Made by a program: the position numbers and the translations under genes | In this document: in pieces, positions 59,696 through 64,000 of the stretch | Layout: each line of letters opens with the position of its first letter | Position numbering within the stretch: the stretch's first letter is position 1 | Notes under the pieces: generated by a model | Databases searched by the model: none | Seen by the model: only the letters and a program-made list of their open reading frames with translations | Told to the model about the DNA's origin: nothing | NCBI RefSeq assembly: GCF_026262505.1 | Contig: NC_067207.1 | Location: 1,248,252-1,312,251, forward strand | Reading direction: 5' to 3' | Source of the DNA: Trichomonas vaginalis G3 | Taxonomy: Eukaryota > Parabasalia > Trichomonadida > Trichomonadidae | DNA: 64,000 nucleotides

Positions 59696-60592
59696 TTAAC
59701 TAATAGCAAGGAACTGTGCTACATCCTCACTCTTTGCAGTTTTCTGCATTGATCCTGTGAGTCTTGTAATGCCAATAGAACCAATTGGAACAATTTCAGT
59801 TATGAGTATTTCTATTAGGTATATGATTAAATAAGTTGTAGCAAATTCACTTCTCTTGTCATGATTTGGTGGATAAATCCATAAAGTGTAAATTCCAATA
59901 CTTATTGGACGAATAATGAGAGAAACGATGAGGGTGATACAGATAAAGAGTAATTTTGTTTCTGGAGAGCTCCATCCTGGGCAAGGCTCTTCGAAAAGTT
60001 TGAAAATTCTTCTTAAGTAAAGTGAGAATAAGAAGAAGATAATAAGATCACGTAAAATGGCTATTGTAGCCTCTACCTTGTGGAATGTTTCCGGATTGAT
60101 TGTAAGCATACAAATAATTGAGATCGTGAAAAATACGCAAACCAAGGAAATCAAAGTCATCAATACCCATTTGCTTCTTGAGTAAAATTTAACTGAATCT
60201 TTTTCAAGGGAGTCAAAACAAACGGAGCACCAGGAAAAGAAAATAAAGCAATAGGCAATAGCTGTTACATAACCTGGAATACCGCCTGGAAGGACAGAGT
60301 ACCGATCCCAGAAATCATGATTGCCAGGTTTAGGCGTTCTTATGGCCAAAAATAAGCCCGTAATAAATAACCCCAAGCCTTTGCAGAAAACCGCTGTAAT
60401 GTATGAGATTTGTGCCTCGAACTGACCTTCAACCTCGCCCTTCTCTTCGCAGGTTTGACGAATTGTAAATAGTAAATAAATGATGCCGAAAATAATGAAA
60501 AGGGCTGCGAAAATAAAGTCAGTGACGAATGTTGCTTTGATGTCTGAATAAACATATAAATGACTTTCGTTCTGAAAGTCAGTAATATTCAT
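59696..60592 (-). CDS. Seven-transmembrane protein (THH1/TOM1/TOM3-like, tentative)
   Basis: There are 298 residues from the ATG at 60592. Seven hydrophobic helices are visible, including 'FVTDFIFAALFIIFGIIYLLF', 'GGIPGYVTAIAYCFIFFSW', 'LMTLISLVCVFFTISIICML' and 'LLFICITLIVSLIIRPISIGI'. The arrangement and length resemble the THH1/TOM1/TOM3 or GPCR-like families of protists and plants, but no signature settles it. The longer open frame begins 25 codons upstream, but the Inr-like TCACTTTTC at 60617-60625 sits inside that extension. I therefore prefer the internal ATG. Confidence 0.65.
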   Translation of the reverse strand: MNITDFQNESHLYVYSDIKATFVTDFIFAALFIIFGIIYLLFTIRQTCEEKGEVEGQFEAQISYITAVFCKGLGLFITGLFLAIRTPKPGNHDFWDRYSVLPGGIPGYVTAIAYCFIFFSWCSVCFDSLEKDSVKFYSRSKWVLMTLISLVCVFFTISIICMLTINPETFHKVEATIAILRDLIIFFLFSLYLRRIFKLFEEPCPGWSSPETKLLFICITLIVSLIIRPISIGIYTLWIYPPNHDKRSEFATTYLIIYLIEILITEIVPIGSIGITRLTGSMQKTAKSEDVAQFLAIS

Positions 60593-60616
60593 TTTCAAAC
60601 ACTGCTCAAAAAAATT

Positions 60617-60625
60617 GAAAAGTGA
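60617..60625 (-). promoter_or_regulatory. Inr-like TCACTTTTC that decides the start of the membrane-protein gene
   Basis: On the minus strand this is TCACTTTTC, 25 bases before the ATG at 60592 and downstream of the longer frame's first ATG. Transcription from here would exclude that longer start. Confidence 0.6.
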
Positions 60626-62247
60626 CATACGATCTATAAATTTTATCAACCTTTTAAAAAGGTACATTCACTAGGCGATAACAGTAAAATGGGATGAAAA
60701 TAGGATAAATAGCATCCCTATATAGTGCCTAACAATATTTATACGGGCCAAAAAAAATTTGGCTAGAGATTTGGCTAGTTAGAAAATTTAGAAAATTGAG
60801 AGGAATTTTTATTTTCGAATTCTTTTTGGAAAGTTAAAATTGTGATTAAAAATCGTTTTCCGGGAGAACTAAGCATCTTATCATATATTTAAATCGATAA
60901 AAATATTAAATAATAGTTGAATAGTATAAATACATGAAATTATGGCTGAATATACAGAAAAAATGAACATATTTGACATTTTTGAAAATTCATACATTAG
61001 TTGGTGACAGACTCATAAACTATACTTTAGCTAAGATTGATATATGATTTCAACAACACATGGTTAAAATCGTAAAATTTTTTTAGATTTCAAAAAGATA
61101 TATATGGTAATATAATGGAACAGAGTCAGCAAATAGCATGTAAAATATGTTACAATTAACTTTTTATTATATCCAATAGTAGATATCGAATAGTTTCCAG
61201 CTTTATGGTTAAATATTTTCTTATCGAGCTTCTCTTTAACTGTTGTATTAAGGTTGTAAATTTTTGATGCTAGAAACTTTGGAATCTTCTTTGCTGCTGC
61301 ATTTTTTCTTGAGAGTTCTTGCAATTTCGAATAGATCTGCACATTGTATGAAATAGGGGCTTTAAAATATCTTGAAAACAGAATAGGACTGCTTTTCCAA
61401 AGGAATGCTTACTTGTAAATCAGAGAGTTTCAAAATTGAGTACAAGATTATCATCATAACTTTTGATTTTGCTGCGAAAAAGGAAGACAATGTATTAACA
61501 AATCATTTACTGTTGTTCATCAAAAGAAGAAAACTTTGATAACAACTAATGATGATAAAATCAAGCTATCTTTTAATATTTTAAATTGATAAGACATTCA
61601 AAATATTTGAATGGTTTAAAATATTTTCTTTTAATTTCAATAATATATTATCATGATTATATAATCAAATTTAAATTTTTATTCAAAAAGGCAATATTTC
61701 AAACTTTTAATTTCAATAATCTTAATTCGGCAATAAATGTATTTAATTGTAGCAAATTTAATGATTCTTCGTCATGGTTAGCAATTTGGAGCTCATAAAT
61801 TAATGATTTCTTCAAGTAAAATTCTGCATTATTTCAAAAATCAATAATTCTCTAGTAACTTTTCTTCAAACCCTAACCATTATAATATATGTAAAATAGA
61901 AAATAATTGCAAAGAAAGATAGCCGAATTTACTGGGTAGTTCTTGTGATGCGAAATAATTGGAAATTAACACCTAGTTTTAACAGCATCATTCTCTTTTT
62001 GCTCTCATTTAAATGCATTCGCACACTTTAATTTTGAAATATAAGAGTTTTGGAAATTATCAAATTTATCTGCTCAAATACTATAGATCTTCATAAGTGT
62101 TAATAGAATCACCGGCCTTACATATAGTGTTTAATATAATGATGCACATCATACTGGGATTTATTCCTTATTCATCTAGTTATTATAAGATTTACAACCC
62201 CATGAAAATTTAAAATTTTGTCAAAAATAGTGAATGTACCTTTCCTT
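60626..62247. other. A+T-rich spacer, no certain gene
   Basis: About 1.6 kb. A minus-strand frame at 61064-61342 starts with a coding-like stretch ('KLQELSRKNAAAKKIPKFLASKIYNL') but ends in A+T-type residues, so it may be a gene relic. Otherwise nothing recognisable. Confidence 0.45.
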
Positions 62248-62379
62248 TTAATAAATCTGTTCTTTAAGAAGAGTATAATAAAACTGTGGCATAATTTTGA
62301 CTTTCATAGCACACAATCCTTTCAAAAAAAATTGAACAAGTTCCTCCGAAGCATTTGGATGTTGAATTGGGTCTTTCAT
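62248..62379 (-). CDS. Small 43-residue gene, divergent from its neighbour
   Basis: A complete ATG-to-TAA frame with coding-like composition ('NASEELVQFFLKGLCAMKVKIMPQFYYTLLKEQ'), probably one or two helices. An Inr-like TCACTCAG on the minus strand (62392-62399) lies 12 bases upstream of the ATG. It is divergent from the gene at 62451 with 71 bases between starts. No family recognised. Confidence 0.4.
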   Translation of the reverse strand: MKDPIQHPNASEELVQFFLKGLCAMKVKIMPQFYYTLLKEQIY

Positions 62380-62391
62380 CTTAATTGTTGA

Positions 62392-62399
62392 CTGAGTGA
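62392..62399 (-). promoter_or_regulatory. Inr-like TCACTCAG of the small gene
   Basis: Minus-strand TCACTCAG fits the loose TCA-Y-W Inr form and lies between the small minus-strand gene and the plus-strand gene at 62451. Confidence 0.4.
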
Positions 62400-62450
62400 A
62401 AATGAATACTGTGCGTTTAGCACTTTCTTTACATTTTTTTACTTTTGTAA

Positions 62451-63140
62451 ATGGAGAAAAGTGATGAAAATCTCGCCTCCAAAGAGGCAAGCAATCCTAC
62501 AAAAGCTCCAAGAGAAACAAAAATACGTTTTGAAAGTCAGCCTAACTCTAGATTTCGCAAAAAATCTCTGTTTTCCGAAAAAAATCATGAATACTATGAC
62601 AAATTCAAAAGCGAGCTAACATCGGGAGCTTTGGATGCATCTGAGAGTGATCTTGAGAAAATTGTTCTTGTTCCTAATTTTGTACCGAGATATTTCAGTA
62701 AACCAAAAGAAAATATTATTACAAATACACATCGAAGGAACGACGCATTAATTAAAACAATCCCCAAAGATAAATATAAAGAAATTCGTGAAAATACTCT
62801 GTCTAAATCAAAGAAAATTTATGAGGCCAAGATGAAATCATATAATGACATGTTTAAACAAGATGTAAAGTCGATTTCGGAACTAAATGTTTCGGGTTCT
62901 CAAGATGAAATAGCTATCACGTTTCCAGATATGAGTCATGAAGAAATGGAACAAAAATATATGAAATTAGAGCACAATTTGAAAGATATCATACATCAGA
63001 ATGAAGCACTACATTCTCATCTACTTATTATTGGAAAAGCAAGAGACCAATTACAACTCCAACGAGATAGTTTGAAAGAAGTCATCAAATGGCAAAATAG
63101 AGCAATAAACAATGTCAAGAATGCTACGACCAAGAAATAG
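62451..63140 (+). CDS. Unknown 229-residue protein with C-terminal coiled coil
   Basis: The N-terminal part is basic and polar ('RETKIRFESQPNSRFRKKSLFS'). The middle has 'LVPNFVPRYFSKPKENI', and the C-terminal third (about 160-225) is helix of coiled-coil type ('MEQKYMKLEHNLKDIIHQNEALHSHLLII'). No domain is recognised. The start ATG is near a short T-rich leader. Good coding composition throughout. Confidence 0.65.
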   Translation: MEKSDENLASKEASNPTKAPRETKIRFESQPNSRFRKKSLFSEKNHEYYDKFKSELTSGALDASESDLEKIVLVPNFVPRYFSKPKENIITNTHRRNDALIKTIPKDKYKEIRENTLSKSKKIYEAKMKSYNDMFKQDVKSISELNVSGSQDEIAITFPDMSHEEMEQKYMKLEHNLKDIIHQNEALHSHLLIIGKARDQLQLQRDSLKEVIKWQNRAINNVKNATTKK

Positions 63141-63409
63141 AGTTAAGAAATGTTTGAAATTTTTCTACCGTCAAATTTACTTCATTGCTGGAAATAATCT
63201 CCGAAATCAACTGACTTATGACGCTTTGTATAGAATACTAGCGTGTATTTCATAGATTAACTTTTTTAGATTTGAAATTTTTTTGTTTACATTTTCATCG
63301 ATTTGCTTGATCGTAATTGATGAAAATGCAGTTTGTGATGTGCATTAATTAGAGTAAAAAACTTGTATCATGTAATCTATTTTTGTAACATAAAAAAACA
63401 ATATTTAAT

Positions 63410-64000
63410 TTAAACAATAAGAAGAGAACGACGATTCTGTTTTCTTCTAGATATAAGTTTGGCTGTTCTTTCGTTGATGGAATTTGCCCTCTTCTTGAAA
63501 GAAGAGCCATTTGTTACTTCATGTAAGCGTGGCAAAGCAGATATAACTGCAATACCTTGCAGAGAAGCGTTTCTAGCATATACATTGTTTTTGGTGGCTT
63601 TGTATTGGCTAAATACTGAGATCATGTACTCTCTTCTTATTATCATATAAGATACGGTTCCTTGGTTCATAACTCCCATGCTAAGGTTTTTTTTAACATT
63701 GTCAAATTCCATTTCCATCATGCTAAGCTTATAAGCTGCAAGTTCTTCGTTCATCTCGAAAGTTGAAATACTCTTATAATGAAACTGGACTTGCTCAGCA
63801 ATAAATGGATGTGCAAGCATCTGATCGATTGTTATTCTTTCCCTTGGATTCTTTGTAAGCATGCGGGTAATCAAATCTCGGCAATTGGGGGTTAAAGTGA
63901 TCGGAAGCTCTATATCCTTAAACAATATCTTCTGTGCAAGTTTTGAAATGTTTTCATCAAAGTATGGTAATGTTCCAAGAACCATTGCGTACAACAATAT
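63410..64000 (-). CDS. C-terminal part of a Ser/Thr protein kinase (gene continues past the window)
   Basis: The frame is open to the last bases of the window. It begins in kinase subdomain IX-like 'LLYAMVLGTLPYFDEN', followed by 'ITLTPNCRDLITRMLTKNPRERITIDQMLAHPFI', the subdomain XI of CAMK/AMPK-type kinases. After the kinase domain (ending about residue 70) comes a helical tail of about 125 residues ending RRKQNRRSLLIV, strongly basic. Substrate and subfamily need the missing N-terminal part. Confidence 0.8.
   Translation of the reverse strand: MLLYAMVLGTLPYFDENISKLAQKILFKDIELPITLTPNCRDLITRMLTKNPRERITIDQMLAHPFIAEQVQFHYKSISTFEMNEELAAYKLSMMEMEFDNVKKNLSMGVMNQGTVSYMIIRREYMISVFSQYKATKNNVYARNASLQGIAVISALPRLHEVTNGSSFKKRANSINERTAKLISRRKQNRRSLLIV

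Noticed and set aside
61064-61342. A 92-codon minus-strand gene
   Set aside because: Its first half looks coding but the second half is A+T-driven with no motif, and no Inr-like site lies upstream; kept only as a possible relic.

Overview
The window looks like nuclear DNA of a parabasalid protist (Trichomonas or Tritrichomonas type); I cannot name the species. The evidence is strong A+T richness, compact genes with no introns I could see, and very short 5' leaders. Short initiator-like motifs beginning TCA (TCACTTTTC, TCACCTTTTTC, TCACTTCATTATTTC, TCATTTAA) lie a few bases upstream of several start codons, like the trichomonad Inr element. A long ankyrin-repeat protein, a tRNA-Gln, a hAT-type transposase and a large Maverick (Polinton) fit the same picture.

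Layout: 1-8460 holds host genes: the end of an unknown gene, a USP7-like deubiquitinase, a Rab3GAP catalytic-subunit-like protein, and a SAS-4/CPAP-like centriole protein divergent from it. 8461-9030 is a short spacer with a foldback element and a tRNA-like relic. 9031-33840 is one Maverick of 24,810 bp with 118-bp terminal inverted repeats (one mismatch) and a 5-bp ATATT target duplication. 34071-36062 is a hAT-type transposase gene. 36100-41700 is a long gene-poor tract with hairpins, tandem repeats and one compact GC-rich block that may be a structured RNA. 41727-48533 carries an LRR/disordered protein, tRNA-Gln(TTG), a beta-helix gene without an ATG, and a Rab GTPase. 49034-55522 carries a giant coiled-coil protein and an ankyrin-repeat gene split by one in-frame TGA. 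57194-64000 carries a GSK3-like kinase, a 120-bp satellite, a T-shaped palindrome, a seven-helix membrane protein, two small genes and the end of a protein kinase gene.

The Maverick carries the expected virion and replication parts: double jelly-roll major capsid, single jelly-roll minor capsid, A32-like packaging ATPase, protein-primed PolB and a retroviral-type integrase. It also has unusual accessory genes: an SF3 helicase, a Dam-like adenine methyltransferase, and a phage-type tail-fibre-like protein with heptad-like KADK repeats and a gp10/collar-like tip. A further block at 19.7-24.4 kb has KilA-N and KilA-N/T5orf172 genes separated by a repeated intergenic module (shared 5' leader, palindrome GGTTAGATCTAACC and 25-bp minisatellite). 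The element is a fossil. Its ends are nearly identical, so the insertion is probably young, but about ten of its reading frames or junctions are interrupted, so it does not look whole.

The host genes here serve separate processes (ubiquitin removal, Rab regulation, centriole assembly, signalling) with no sign of operons. The most novel signals are the KilA-N cassette block with its repeated control-like module, the tail-fibre-like gene in a eukaryotic Maverick, the T-shaped palindrome at 59.33 kb, and a GSK3-like kinase whose activation-loop tyrosine is replaced by aspartate.
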